Shown here: one piece after another, positions 1 to 12,882 of the stretch
How the letters are laid out: each line of letters opens with the position of its first letter
Position numbering within the stretch: the first letter of the stretch is position 1
Assembly: GCA_964036295.1 (NCBI GenBank)
Contig: OZ038465.1
Coordinates: 13,144,167 to 13,208,166 of the forward strand
Length of the DNA: 64,000 nt
From: Plumapathes pennacea
Lineage: Eukaryota > Cnidaria > Anthozoa > Antipatharia > Myriopathidae
Reading direction: 5' to 3'
Notes under the pieces: generated by a model
The model's database searches: none
What the model was told of the DNA's origin: nothing
What the model saw: only the letters and a program-made list of their open reading frames with translations
Program-made: the position numbers and the translations under genes

Positions 1-139
1 GGACACATTCCAGGTGGACTGATCACATAAAGCTGCGCTTTCCACCACTTTGTGGTAAATGCGAGCTTAAAATGGAGGCAGCTTGCAAAGGGCAGAGGGG
101 GGAGGGGTAGCAAAAGAGAAATTAATGAACAGTGCATAC

Positions 140-3100
140 CAACACAAGTGCCATAAACTCCACTGAAGAAAGTCAACTCTAACCCTGCAAGATAACAAAT
201 AGAGTGTGTTGATGAACAGGACCTTATATGGAGATTTACTTATTCATTTTTTTGTACATTTATTATTCATTAGTGTGTGAGACTCGGGCTTGGAAACACG
301 AGCTTGAGAATTAAAGATTTTCTTTTGAACCTACTGGAGTTCTTACTGCTTATCAGCAATGTTTATCAACAGAGTGGTTTTGTGTTTGCTACATTTTCAG
401 ACTGGTCCACAGAAGCAATCTTAGCTGGAACAAAAGCAAAACCCTGTGATTCAATGGGAAGCATTCTTGACAGATCAGCGAAAAAGGAAACTACAGTACA
501 ATAATGAAGCACAAAAAGAAACTGTCATTCATATTTATATAAAGAGGAGTTGACAAGCAGTAGCAACCTGTTTTGTTACTGTACCTGTGTATGCAAAACA
601 TACACTTAGAAGTAGCATTTCTCTTGTGAGGAACAACTTCAGTGATGCTTCTGTAAAAAGATCAACAAAGAAAATATTAGGCAAAAATGTGATGCCAGGG
701 TCCAGTCATCACATGTTTTATGCAACTGGGCCCAGCTGTACTGGATGCCTGATAATTGACTGAAAGAACACACAACACAGTCCCTTCTAATGAATGAGTA
801 ATGCAAAAATGTACAGTATAATAATGTCTGCTTTTGACAAACTAATACTAACCCACACCAGAAACAAACACCTATAGTGATCAATATTGTCAAGAGAAGT
901 CCTGCTTCACAAAATATACAGCTGTTTCACATCGGTTTGCCATTGATTGGGCCCCCCTCCCCTAAGTTCATTCAGGGGCACTCCAGCGTGTATAAAAAGG
1001 ACTTTACCGCATGTGTTTGTGGAGCTTGCAAACATTTCTCTGTTATCTCTATAATAAAAAGACTTCATCACACAACAGCATACTTACTTAATGATTCTAT
1101 AGCACTCCTTTTCTCAGGTGTCATTTCTTTGGCTCTGAAACAGGAGTAATCCAATTTGGTCAGAGAAACATGGTACTGGTAAAATTTATGGGAGGTCTTT
1201 TTTTTTTTTTTTTTTTTTTTTTTGAACTAATTTGGACTAATTTACAGAAATGAAAAAATAGTGATGGAATGTTTATGGAGACAAGAATTCACAACCAAAG
1301 ATTGAAAAAAATGAGATGTAAATCTAATAATAATGAACAAGACAGAGTCCAACAAGTGTCCACCAAATTTAGCTATACATTAGAACTAATTTACTAATTT
1401 AATGATACTGAAGTATCATTACCCTGAATCCTGACTAAAGGTATCCTCCTCCTGAATTTCTCTGTGAAGGATCTAAAAGAAAAAAACATTACTTAATTGT
1501 AAGTCAGTGTGTGGAACAAAATATGCCATGAAACACAGATTTAATCCTATTATGTAACACAATACAGGCTCACCTTTCCACTTTCGTGCTCAGGAATCTT
1601 CCTTAATACAAAAAACAGACACACTCCCACTCCACAAACGACAGTGAAGACTGTGTACAAGGTCCTTCTAGTACTGTTATCTGCACCATGACAGCAAAAC
1701 AGAAGTGAAAAAAAAATTAATAGAGGGTTTGTAACATGAATGTTGAAGAGAGCTGAGACACGAGTGCCATAATCAGAGTTATTTATTGGGTGTATTACTT
1801 CCATAGCAAACAATATAATTTCTAGACAGTTCATGGAACTGTGAGCACAAGGGCCTGTGTGACTGTTTAATATGCCAATCAAAATCTTGTCTTTCACAAA
1901 CTGTGGTATTGTTGCTGTTTTTGCCCAAAACATTCACAAAGAAGATAACAAGGTCCTAACCTTGAGGTCCTTGAGGGCAGAAAAAAAATGTTCTTGTAGT
2001 ATATATAAAATTATGCAAATTACATGGGCAGACATTGGCCCCACAGGTGATGCACTGACACACTTTGAATGGAAAAGTTTACAAAATGATGTTAATATCT
2101 CAAAATATCTTATGGCTGTTTACCATTTACCATGATTTCCAGAGAATTCAGTTGGAATGTAAATGGAAAACACCTTTTTGGTTTGATCCACCAAAAAATC
2201 CAGTCAAAACAGCATATAATTGTACTTTCCACAATACTTCCTGGCCAGCCAATTTTGATTCTTAAAGTTATGTCACAGCTGTGAAACGCAATCCTCCCAT
2301 ATGAAATTATTGTGATATGTAAATGGTAAATGCTTGCACTATGGCATTTTCTGATGACCTAATTGGAACATTTTGCAATAAAAATGGTAAACAATATTAA
2401 GCTACAGATGCCTGGGTCTATGGAATCAAAAGTAGATGTGACAAATGAAAACGTTTACACAATTAAGTAACATACCTATTGTATCTGCTCCTTTGAGCTC
2501 AAAGTACACAAAGAGGTTTCCAAACAAGAGGCTGACATGAAAAAAATCAAACTTAGCACTAATGAATAATTTTAATTACAGTAATAAATACTCAAGTACT
2601 CTCAGTTTTTTTATAGATCAGTATAAGTTATTTAATCATATGTACAGTAGAACCTGTTAATACAGCCACCATCAGGACATAAAAATCTGGCCATATTAAC
2701 GGGTGGCTGTATTAGCGGGGTGGCTGTATTAATGGGGTCTTTAGATAAGAAAAATGACTGGGTGTTTACTCTGCGGGACAAAAGATAGTGGCCGTAATAA
2801 CGAGGTGGCTGTAATAATGGGGTGGCTGTAAGGTGGAGTTCCACTGTACGTGATTGTATAAAAATCATATCAATAATCACTGTGCTGCAATAATTCCTGT
2901 AACAGTCACTAATTTTTCTTGTATAACCTGATTACCTGCACTGCAGCATGGCCCAGAATATGCCACTGTTCCTGGTGATTGTGGTCTGGTCTGAATTCAG
3001 GGTAAGGAAGTTTCCTTGACCAGTCCAGATTACTAAAAAAAACGTGCATTAGCTCTACATGTTGGTTATAGCCTGTAAACAGGCTCTCTTGGTTTGGAAT

Positions 3101-6100
3101 AGAATGTAGGGGAGGAGAAGGGGGATTGAAGGAGGGGAAAGAGAGCTTGCATCCACTATTTTGTTCCTGATTGGCCAAAGATGCTTCCACTTGTTTGGAT
3201 CAATCCAAAAAGCACAGCAAATGCAAAACCAAAGCAATCATTTTCAACAGTCATCCCAGAACTGCTCTATCATCATTTTATACTTACTACTGGCACCAAG
3301 CCCCACGATGACTGATGCTAAGTACAGGACCCATGCTATTGGTTCAATCAATGAGGCAATGAACAAACTGAAATGAGAATACCACCAGATTAGATTTAGT
3401 CAAGTTCAAATACAGAACTTTAGTAGCAAGGTAGTGTTAGACCAAAAAAACTAAATCCTCTTCCTAAACAAGCCCAATTTTAATACATGGATTGCTAATT
3501 CATCTTTTGACTTTCAGGGCCCTAAAAATGGTGGCAAGGATTTTGGCACACAAAGGATTGTGGTTGAGAGGGCTCCTTTAACTCTTTCACTCCCAAGCTC
3601 AAAAAATACAGATTCTCCCAACCCTTTAAGAAAAAACTGTATAAAGTGATGCACTGAGAATTGATATTTCAATCAGCTTTCACCTGAGCAAGCTATCAAA
3701 AGCCAAGTTCTCCTTTCTACATGATATTTTTCTGGTAAGAAACTGCAGGAGAAAATCAAAGCGGATCTCTATTGGGAGTGAAAGGCTTAACACACAGTGA
3801 ACTTACACATAACAGATTCCTCCAACAAGCATCGAGACACGAGGTCCACACACCCCAACAAATGATGGAGCTAACCAGTTGGCACATGTGAATACAGCAT
3901 AGATGATACCTAAGCTGCAAGCAAAACAAAAACAAAAAATTAAGTGAATACAGACAGAGCTTGTGCTGGATTTTATCTGGGGGAGGGGAGGGGAATATTG
4001 AACATACAGTATTACTTTGTGTTCATCTGCTCACATATTGATGCGTCCCTCCCTCTGTTTTAGGATCAACTGTATAGATCACGGAGGGTGAAAAGTTATG
4101 CGCTTTCTGTGTGGCAAAATAAAGTATAAAACTAACCTGATGTATCCATTAGGAGCGGCTGTTGTGACAAAAAAATGAAAATAATAATTATCACTTAAAT
4201 CCCACTCCAACAATATTAAATAAATGTGCACAAAGTCGCATTTCATAATAGAAAAATGTGAGAATATGTATTTATGTATGTGTATACTGTGTGTTGTGCA
4301 AATATGTGTGTATATATTATGTTTGTGTCTGTCTATGACTGTACAGTATGCATGTACAGTATTTGAAAATGAAGGTTGTGCACTCTTACCCACAGTATTA
4401 TATGTACACTTATCACATGGTACAGATATGGTTCACAGATAGTTCACCTGCTCTGATTGGTCACTTTACTGGTCCATATACAACTTAAGGTACAGATTGG
4501 AATATACCACATAAAAACATTATCTTTTTTACCATGCTTGTTTGGTCTGTACTGTAAGTTATGGAACATTGGTATTGTTTTTGTTTTTTTGTTTGTTTTT
4601 TTGTTTTTTGTTTTTGCATGGTCCATGAAGCAATAATTTAATGCATAGACCATGCATTCAGTTAAAAAGATAAATACAGCATTGCTAGATACCTACATTC
4701 TGAACTACTGGTATTTGAAGATTTGTTGTTTTCAATATCCTTCAAGCCTTGTAACACTGTGGGCTGTGAACATAACGATAACACTTTGGTTAGTCAATCA
4801 AACTAGCTGAACTGCATGTATCTGTACCTCATTTTCTGTTAACCCTTTTACTCACAAGAGTGATTAACTTCCATTTTCTCCTTCAATTTCTCACCAAAGA
4901 TATCATATTACAGTATGGAGAAGTTGGCTTTCAATAGCTTGCTCAGATGACAGCTGATTGAAGTGTTAATTCTCTTTATATCTCTCATATATTTCTTCTT
5001 GAATGGTTGGGAGAATCTGCACTTTGAACTGTGCAAGAAGAAATGTATAAATGATGTGGCTACATCTCTCATCTGACAAGTTTTCTTTGCTGTGTGATAT
5101 ATCTTTAATGAGAAACTGAAAGAAATTGGTCATAAAAGAAGGTACTTTGCACTGGTAATTTTGGATATTTTTTAAATACTCTGACTTTAAAAAAATTAAC
5201 TATCAGTTTCAAAAGATAGATATCCTACTAAAAATTTGCATAATGATGCATAGGAGTTATGAAGGAATTATGATGGACTTTTTTTGTATCCAGTAGTGTA
5301 CATGTATTCTTGTGTTTCTTTTCTTTCTTTTTTTTTTTTTTTTCACATGATATCATCACAGCCATGTTGGTGGAATGTTTTACACTGGAATGCTCATTAG
5401 CCTCATGGCCACAATGTCTTTGTATTCTGAGTATGCATCTTCGATATGCAAAAAGAACTATTAAAAAAATGTCAGATTGAAATATATATTTTTTAATACA
5501 TTGAAACACAAAAACAGCACATTCGATGTGAAGATTTTTCACGCCAAAATTCGACATTTCACTTAACGCAGTTCAAATTTGAAACTCCAATACCACCTGC
5601 AACAATTACACTAATTTGACATCAGTGATAAAAATATTAACTTCGACCACAGCAAAATAACTGGTACTCGTGTACAATCCCAGCTAAATCTTACTTCTGT
5701 GACGCACTTCTGATCAATCAAAAAATATCTTAACCCGGACAGGAAAGAAATGATTTATATCCTAGTTTTAGTCGAAAGTGATATAATGATATGCTTTGAG
5801 CTCGAAAGCAACGAATAAAACTTTAACGACAGAAATACAACAGTACAGCACTTTGAAATATTTCCTATGTACTACAACTAGATTATCAAAGCCTCGGTAC
5901 ATTTACGCAGAGAGTGACCATGTTAATTAATACTATGTATGTTGGTATTTTATATATCGTACAGTCATTTACATGCAACAAGGAAACCCGTCTCTGCGAT
6001 CCTATCGAATTTGGAAAAATGCATTACACTAATTCTATGACTCAATAATTTACTTACCTCTATGATGGAAGTTGTCTGGAAAGCCGTAAACACAAACATG

Positions 6101-6147
6101 AAAGAAAAACCCATCACCAACACGTTCCACATCCGAACGTCCGCCAT
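140..6147 (-). CDS. MFSD11: UNC93-like MFS transporter (MFSD11-like), 5' twelve coding exons, 3' end outside window
   Basis: The gene is read on the minus strand as exons 6147-6058, 4763-4697, 4158-4137, 3914-3807, 3367-3288, 3032-2936, 2531-2476, 1680-1574, 1472-1423, 1134-1088, 650-585 and 184-140. All are bounded by AG/GT and match in phase. The start is the ATG at 6147 (MADVRMWNVLVMGFSFMF). The family is recognised from MFSD11-type blocks in order: FTAFQT in TM1, GIIYAVFTCANWLAPSFVG in TM2, IIWTGQGNFLTLNSD, TRNSGIFWAMLQCSLLFGN, REMLLLSVCFAYTG and GLELTFFSGVYGTCVG. About 278 residues are present. Vertebrate MFSD11 is about 450, so the C-terminal transmembrane helices lie to the left. The family is a multi-pass major-facilitator membrane protein of poorly known substrate. 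Between TM7-type segments sits a charged cytoplasmic loop (exons 9-10). The final split Gly codon at 140 needs an exon beyond base 1; I found no convincing acceptor in 1-139. Confidence 0.9.
1198..1222. repeat. poly-T/poly-A tract
   Basis: A run of T on the plus strand lies in the MFSD11-like intron between exons 9 and 10. No target duplication or retro-element body is visible beside it. Confidence 0.8.
2642..2849. mobile_element. MITE-like repeat with GTACAGTRGAAC termini
   Basis: The ends are inverted relative to each other: GTACAGTAGAACCTG at 2642 and the complement of GGAGTTCCACTGTAC at about 2835-2849. The inside is made of imperfect repeats of GGTGGCTGTATTA. It lies in an intron of the MFSD11-like gene. 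Elements starting CAGT-AACC with similar internal short repeats occur again at 27868 and 55665. Confidence 0.6.
3584..3784. mobile_element. MITE with 13-bp perfect terminal inverted repeats (CTTTCACTCCCAA), copy 1
   Basis: CTTTCACTCCCAA at 3584 is mirrored by TTGGGAGTGAAAG ending at 3784. The 201-bp body is AT-rich and non-coding. Its reverse complement aligns along most of its length to 4845-5040 and partly to 26274-26390. It lies in the MFSD11-like intron between exons 4 and 5. Confidence 0.75.
4845..5040. mobile_element. Same CTTTCACTCCCAA family, copy 2, decayed ends
   Basis: It shares the blocks TATCATRTT, GAGAAGTTGGCTTT, AGCTTGCTCAG, GCTGATTGAA and GGTTGGGAGAATCTG with the reverse complement of 3584-3784. 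The terminal repeat is worn (CTTTTACTCACAA). It lies in the first intron of the MFSD11-like gene. Confidence 0.6.
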
Positions 6148-7649
6148 CTTGCTCTGGAATATGACGACAGGCTCCTCTCCCCTCCCCCTTGCTAAGTCGC
6201 AAAAGCTTTTCTTAGATATTTTAGCTCTCGCTTTACCGTAGTTATGTGGTAACTTAAATCTTCACATTAGGAATGCTAAGAGTATTTCAAATGTAGTTTC
6301 CATTCAAGTTTTCACACGGTAGCACCGACCCCCATACCTACCCCCTGAGGCAAAACGTTTCATCCCGTGAAATCACGAGTTTTTCACATGATCGTGCCCA
6401 GGTTCCACATCATGTTTTCCACTGTGCTTAGTTACAAAAAGAAACCCTCAAAACATTGCAACCAAACTGCATAGCTGAAAATTCAGTTGCCGTTTTAGAT
6501 CACTGATGGCCATCTAAATTGCTGGAGGGCCTGAGAACAATACATTTTCTGTCGCTTCTGCAACTGTAAAAGTCGGCACCAGGTCACATGATCAATCGAT
6601 GTTTTGCCGCCTGTGGAAGGTCTGTGGAAGTCGCAAACAAAAGGCGGCAAACTTGCCACCAGAAAAACACATGTTTTTGCTGTCCCTCGGCTATTAAACG
6701 GCGGGTCGAGCTAGGAAACTGTCACTAGCCAGTCGAATGTAACGGGTCTTTATATTCGTCCCCGGGAGTAATCGTTATGCAAGGTTGTAATCTGCATGTG
6801 GGGATTTGCGGTAAAAGCTATCGCGATGGAGGGAATGATGATGGAGACTAAAAAATCGGCCGGAATTCTATGGAACGCTGTGAGCTGCACTCTCTTTGTT
6901 CGCCGCTCGTGTTAGCGGGTTGCGCAGGTCACAAAAGCTTGTTTGGCGATATTCCTCAAGATCCATTATGCGCGCGCCCACGTTCCTCCCACAATGCAAT
7001 CGAATGAATGCGCTCGATATTCACCGACTTCGAAGACACTTTCCACGCTTTTGTAAATGAGAACGGTCGTTGGTTTGACGACACGAATTGAATTCAAGAG
7101 ATTCGATGGACATAGAACTAGTTAATTAAATACAGGTAGGGATCACGGACAGTTGTATACACTGCAGCCTTAAAATGTTTATTATTCAGATCGTATACAC
7201 CCAATATCAATTCCTATATTTCTAGTGTGTCAAGTCAATGACAAACTTCGACAATTGTTTAACTCCCTGCAACGCCATTTTAATCCAAGTAACTGCTTAA
7301 TTTACTTCAGTGTTATTGTTCGAAACTGAATGTATATCAGATAAGTAAGTGCATCCAAAAGTCAGCGGTTCCAGCGTGGGGAGCACCCGCCGTTACTGCG
7401 AGAAAGAGTGCGATTTAAGCTGGGACCGCTTGACCCTCGAAGATTTTGGCGTGAAGGCAAAGTCGAGCCAATGGGAGTAAATCTGTACACATCTCACAAA
7501 GGATAGTCAACTAGCTTCCCTGCTTACACGGTGCGTATCGACAAAGCAACTGAACACTGCGCCACCAGCACAACAGCTGCAGGTTTAATAGAGCTGGACG
7601 CATTTTCATCTAACCAAGCTTTCTATTTCCCAGGGTAACTTCCTCGAGA
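6148..7649. promoter_or_regulatory. Divergent promoter spacer between the MFSD11-like and DUF229 genes
   Basis: The two flanking genes start outward from this 1.5-kb spacer. Bases 6600-7000 are richer in GC and CpG than the surroundings (for example GCGCGCGCCC at about 6970). No long reading frame or recognisable TATA box was seen, so a shared CpG-type promoter is an inference from position and composition. Confidence 0.4.
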
Positions 7650-10600
7650 ATGATCAGAGAAAGGATATATCGCTCTCAGAAGTGTCCGCTGGTAAGTATT
7701 GGCGAACATAGACGCAAAAATTCAGTACCATGCAGTAAAAAATTTATAAGGTTACAATTTATTCCAAATGAATTTACCCATCCTGTGACATGTCTTTGGG
7801 CCGTCATTTTTGTTCCATCCTTACATAAAAATAAAGATATATATTTATATATGTCTATATAATAATAAAAAGGCCGTAAGATTTCACAAAGCTTTCACAG
7901 ATTCATCGCCATAGGGACCGAGTGTTGAGTCATAAATCAAACACAGCTTTGTTTTACTAAATTAGTCAGTTGCATAAGACGTACACTCATTAACTCTGAT
8001 GGGCAGATTTGTTAAAAGCGAATCGCATAGCTAAAATTAAACAGAGCAGGACCTTATCACTATTTCAATCGTGGATCGCCGCCGGTGTTTCCGCGCCCGC
8101 GATCCACCGTCAAGAGCTCAAAACGAGGAGGATCGCGGGCGCCGAAACACCGAAGGCCAAGGGACTGAGCCTTTCTAATTTTTTCCATTTATGCCCGACA
8201 ATACTCGAAATTACAATAGAGATTATCTCTTCTATTTCAGAAAAGAGTCTTCTTGTGCTTAGCAGTGTTGGCGGTGATATCACTGGTCGTGATGTTCAAG
8301 CAATCGGAGATTGTTGCCCGAGTGATAGGTGAAGAACGCGATTTTGGAGTAAAGGTTTCACTTGAGAGAAGGCAAGATGGACGAGAACAAGTAGGGCACG
8401 ATAAAAGGGTCTCTAATCAAGAATTACGAAACAAGACAAAAATCAAAGTTCTGTCAGGATCAGCGAGAACGTATATTCATGTCGAAGACGCACACGGTGG
8501 TAAGCAAACAGCGTCACTGTCGTCACCTTTGTCACTTTCCTTATCATCGTTACCATCGTTATCAATATTGCCATCATCTTCATTATCATCACTAACTTTG
8601 CATCCACTGTCGCCGCCATCGTCAACGTCATCATCAACGTCAACATCATCATCAACGTCAACGTCAACGTCGACGTCATCATCAACGCCATCGTCATTAC
8701 GTTTTGTGTCGCATGCATGTTCCTACGAGGGGCTCAATAAAGAACAAAGATTCTACGAGTCAAACATGAGCTGCGTTCCTCATCCACACACTGACATTGA
8801 TTGCAACGAAGCATTCAAGTACTTTGGAAAATACAGCTTGAAATCTGAGGCGCCTAAATGTAGCAAGAAGCCTGTCACTGAACCTGTATGCACCTTCATC
8901 ACTCAACACAGACTGAGTCCGACAGACCGAGTTTACGTCAAGTGCAAGAGGAACATCTGTAACAGAAAGTCTCCTGTATATCTTGGCTGTCTGGACCCAG
9001 ATTATGGGACACTGAGAAACACAACGCAGTGGCTGAAGTTCAACTCTTTACGGAAGCTGGAGCGCGACTTACCAAGTATTGTGGTGAGGAGTTCGAAGCA
9101 CGGTTTTACATTCTGCTTCATCAGATGTTGGCGGAGTGAAAATGAAATTACCCAGGGTTTGTTTTTCCCACCAGTGATCAAACACCAATCCATACAATTG
9201 CAGGAGCTAAGTAAAGTGAACGTCAATATCTTATTAGAAGATTCTATTTCGAGGCTGCAGTTTTATAGATATTTACCACGGACAGTGAGGGCACTACGGG
9301 AAATGGCAGCAGACCCAAATTCCAAAGCAACTGTGTTAGATTTTGAGTTCGTGCAAAGTTACGCCTCCTCCACGCTGCCAAACGCTCAGCACTTGATGGC
9401 CGGAACGAAATATCAAGGAAGCCACAACAGAAACAGTGGAATAGAAGTCTTAGCTCAAAAGTATAAAAGTTTCGGCTATCAAACGCTTTTCCACGAGGAT
9501 TTGTGCTGGTATGACTACTGGGGTACATTTCTGTCCCCAACTTATAAGCAAAAGCTACAATATTTCACTGAACAATTTAGACAAGCGTATGCGAAGTACA
9601 TCGACTCGACCGAATTACACATCGATAACTCAGGAATGAGTAGCTTCGCTTGTGAAGCTTTGAGGTCGTTAGGGCACACAAATCCCTTTAACGGAAATCA
9701 ACTGCCGGAACTTTGTTGGAATGGACGATATCTCAGCGACTATATCTTGCAGTATGTTCGGAGTTTTCTCTCTGCCATTGAACGAAATCCTAGCATCGCT
9801 GCTCCCGCTTTGGTTTACACGCATCTCAACACAGCGCACGAAAGTACGGGCGCACGGATACGCAACGACGACGGCGTCTTGTCGCAGTTTGTTACGGAGA
9901 TGGCGCGAAGCAAAAACACGTTGACAATTGTTCTATCAGATCACGGCGCCAAAACCAACGATTATGCCATCAAATCTCTCGCTGGAAGTCTGGAAGTTTA
10001 TAGTCCCATGCTTTTCGTGATCATACCTCGGGATGTTGCACACAAACTTGGAAAGAAGCGAATGGATGCGCTGCTTGCAAATCAGCGAAGACTTGTGTCC
10101 GTATTAGACCTGCACCGAATGCTAATGTCGCTTGGGAATTTACGCGACTCTGACGAAAATCACCAAGTCAGCGGTCTACTCGCCCCGATCCCTCTGAATA
10201 GAACATGTGCAGACGTGGAGGGACTGGGCTCGGACGCGATGTGTCGGTGTCAAGGTTGGCACAAATTTTTGGGCACGTCTTCGCCGGAAGTTGTTTGGCT
10301 TGCCGAGTATGCACTCGGGGAACTCAATAACATGATCCAGAAACAGTACTCGGAGAGTACCAAAAGTCAGCGGCGAAGGCGAGGCTACGGCGCATGCGCG
10401 AGATTTGTTGGCAAACGCGTTGAGCGTCCTCGACGAGAACTTGTCGGTAAGAATTACGTCGTAACCTTGGTTCTCGTTGTAGTCCCGGCGTACGGTGTCA
10501 ACTCCACCGAAAGATTCGAGGTGCAACTGAAATACGCGCCCGTGCGCGAACACAACATCACATTCGTAAAATTTACTCGGCTTAGCTTTTACAGCAAGTA

Positions 10601-11045
10601 CGAGTCTTGTGTGGATGACGGTGTTGACGTAACGCTATGCGCATGCGCGGTGGACGCGTCTCCGAAACCGCTGGACATCAAAAGATTGATACGAAGTAAG
10701 AATTTTAACCACAAAACAGCTGTCCAGGCTTTGGATTCACAATCATGCCTTCTTCTCATAGGACGCAAGAAGAATGGCAAGGTTGTGTCCAAAACTCAAA
10801 CTCGTGTTCTGGCGTTTGAAATAGCCAATGTTTGTGAGCATTTGAGGTTCACGCTCAACGTAAGAGGAATCTATAAATTGGCGCGCATTTCTCGAGCGCT
10901 TCCGTTTAATTTTCACGTGAAACCAGCCAGTGTGCACTTTCTGTTCAGTGTTTTAAACGGCTGGAAATACGGCAGGTTTCGGCCAGTCATAACAGTACAG
11001 AGGTTTGTAAACTCGCGCGGGAATGATGATACAGCGCTTAAATAA
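7650..11045 (+). CDS. DUF229 (sulfatase/alkaline-phosphatase fold) type II membrane protein
   Basis: Exon 1 is 7650-7691 (ATG, 14 codons, donor CTG|GTAAGT). Exon 2 is 8241-11045 after the acceptor TTCTATTTCAG, phase 0. This gives 948 residues. The N-terminus is a short basic tail (MIRERIYRSQKCPL) followed by a signal-anchor around residues 17-36 (VFLCLAVLAVISLVVMF), predicting a type II membrane protein with a lumenal or extracellular domain. The DUF229 domain is recognised from NVNILLEDSISRL near residue 341 (the first Asp and Ser correspond to a metal/nucleophile site), STLPNAQHLMAGT, EDLCWYDYWGTF, YTHLNTAHE and IVLSDHGA near residue 580 (the DHG metal ligands). Activity and substrate are unknown for the family. 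Residues about 104-168 are a Ser/Thr/Leu/Pro-rich stretch encoded by a TCA/TCG-type repeat. A GTAAGC donor at 8500 means this stretch could instead be an intron. Confidence 0.87.
8083..8152. repeat. GC-rich 23-bp inverted repeat in DUF229 intron 1
   Basis: The arm at 8083-8105 and the arm at 8130-8152 are reverse complements with a single mismatch, separated by 24 bases. They lie about 90 bases upstream of the exon 2 acceptor. The arms are strongly GC-rich against an AT-rich intron. Confidence 0.8.
8511..8700 (+). repeat. TCA/TCG trinucleotide-like low-complexity tract
   Basis: This stretch is dominated by TCATC, TCATCG and TCAACG units. It is open in the DUF229 frame as a Ser/Thr-rich segment, and also open on the opposite strand. 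It may be a coding repeat or an unspliced intron of the DUF229 gene. Confidence 0.75.
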
Positions 11046-12882
11046 TAGCATCCTTGATCGAGTTTAATGTGTCGTTACATTCAAGCTGCATAATACGCGA
11101 ACAACGAACGGCAAGGCCATCAGACGCCGTTTAAGCAAACCCGACATCGTCGTCCAATTCATCCACAGGCTCCCCAATCTGGGAGGTTTCAGTTTAAAAA
11201 GTAAAATAAAAAAATACTTTTTACTTATCTAGTTCCCTGTCTGCAGTTACTCCTTGTGTTTCATTTCTGAATGGTTTTCATCTGGTGATGGTCCACCTGT
11301 AAGAAAAAAAATACAAGGAGCCTGTGATCATTGAACATTGTTGTATTTGTTTGGCCACCATATAGGACGAGCCCAAAGAAAGTCTGCACAGGAGGCTAGG
11401 ACCAAGTTTGATTTCTGTCAAACGTTCTGTACAACAATGTCCAACATTTCCTTTGTTCTCGGAATTGACGAGCAAAGCTTGATTCGTTTGGACAGCCTGT
11501 ACAACATTATTTGATTCGCGCCGGCGCACTGAAGCCTAATGATACACCGTGGGCTCACTTTTGGTCCCAGAATCCTTATCGTCGCAATGTTTTATAACAC
11601 ATGTTGGACTCGTTTGGCCACCCCATAAAAAATCATGCAGCATTATTTTATCCAACAATGTTGGATGATTTTGGACGATGTTGCACTCGTTGTCATGTCT
11701 TTGGCCATACGAACCTTTCCAAGCGTTTGCTACAAAATTGACAGTTCTGGAGTTGGAAGTTTTTCTAGGGCAAGTCAAATCCAGATCATGAGCCAAAGTT
11801 GGAGATTGCAAACATTGATAATTTTAATTTCTCTTTCTTGAGCTCTGCCACTTCTTATACTGTATAAATAAACTATATTCCTTAATTATTTCCAGCATCT
11901 TATCCTTTAAATAAATTTAAACAGATTGAACCATTAAGTACAAGCTATATACTGTACCATAAAAAAAACCTTCTGAACAATAATCAGCAGAAACTACTCC
12001 AAGCTATAATAAAATCTTAATGTCTTAATCCATCTTTTATAATCTATAAATAACACAATTTTCATATTTAGTCACGTGCATGTTGAATTGTCATTATATA
12101 AAAATAGTTCACAAGCTTCCTGTTTTTTTTTTTTCAGTTCGCGTTCCTTTACACACTGATTATACCTTAGTGTAAACTGGGCCTTCAGTGTTTTACATGC
12201 TGGAGAAAAACGTAGTTATACCAATAGTATTCAGCAGCACCATTAAACGAAATTTGTGGCAGTGTAAAAATTAATTCTATCATTAATTCATTTGCGTAAA
12301 ATGAACTCCAGTTGTCGCATTGTAAAAAGGATAAAAACAATCTGCAGTAATAGATCGGTTTTCGGATGGCTTTCGTAAAACCAAAACCAAAGATTGCATC
12401 ACAAATCACAGGCTGCAAAAAACACTTTTACCCAATTAGAAACAAAAGTTAATTGCGTTTGCTTTTACTTAGCTTGAAGAAGGAACTCAATCAACAAGCC
12501 AAGATGACGACATCGTCCTCTTGTTTGCTTGCGTGAGAAGATCGCAATCGGGTTTTGATTTTGTTTCTGATTGACTGAGAATGCTGTTAAAGATGTTTGG
12601 ACCAATCCAAAAGCATAGCAAAATGCAAAAACCAATTAAAGCAACCACAAAATAACTTTCGACGACAGTCATCTGAAAACCGCTCTATGTAGTTAGTTCA
12701 CGCAGGCATTACTTGCTGATTTTTATGCCTCCAATAATTAAAATTGTTACTTCCGCGACGTTTCTTTCGGCAGTACAGACAATATACTTCATTTTGGGAT
12801 TCCAGACCCCACGTTATCGTGAACCACAAAATAAACAAATAAACATGTTTCTATAGAAAATCTCCTGCCAAACTTCAGCACG
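11046..12882. other. Intergenic, no gene recognised
   Basis: The 3' ends of the plus-strand DUF229 gene and the minus-strand SPSB3-like gene converge here. An A-rich AAATAAA-type signal lies near 11200-11215 after the DUF229 stop. Short open frames are present, but none shows a family motif or splice context. Confidence 0.5.

Noticed and set aside
8009-8332. 107-codon plus-strand frame before DUF229 exon 2
   Set aside because: It lies mostly in intron 1, covers the GC hairpin and runs into exon 2 in a different frame from the DUF229 protein.
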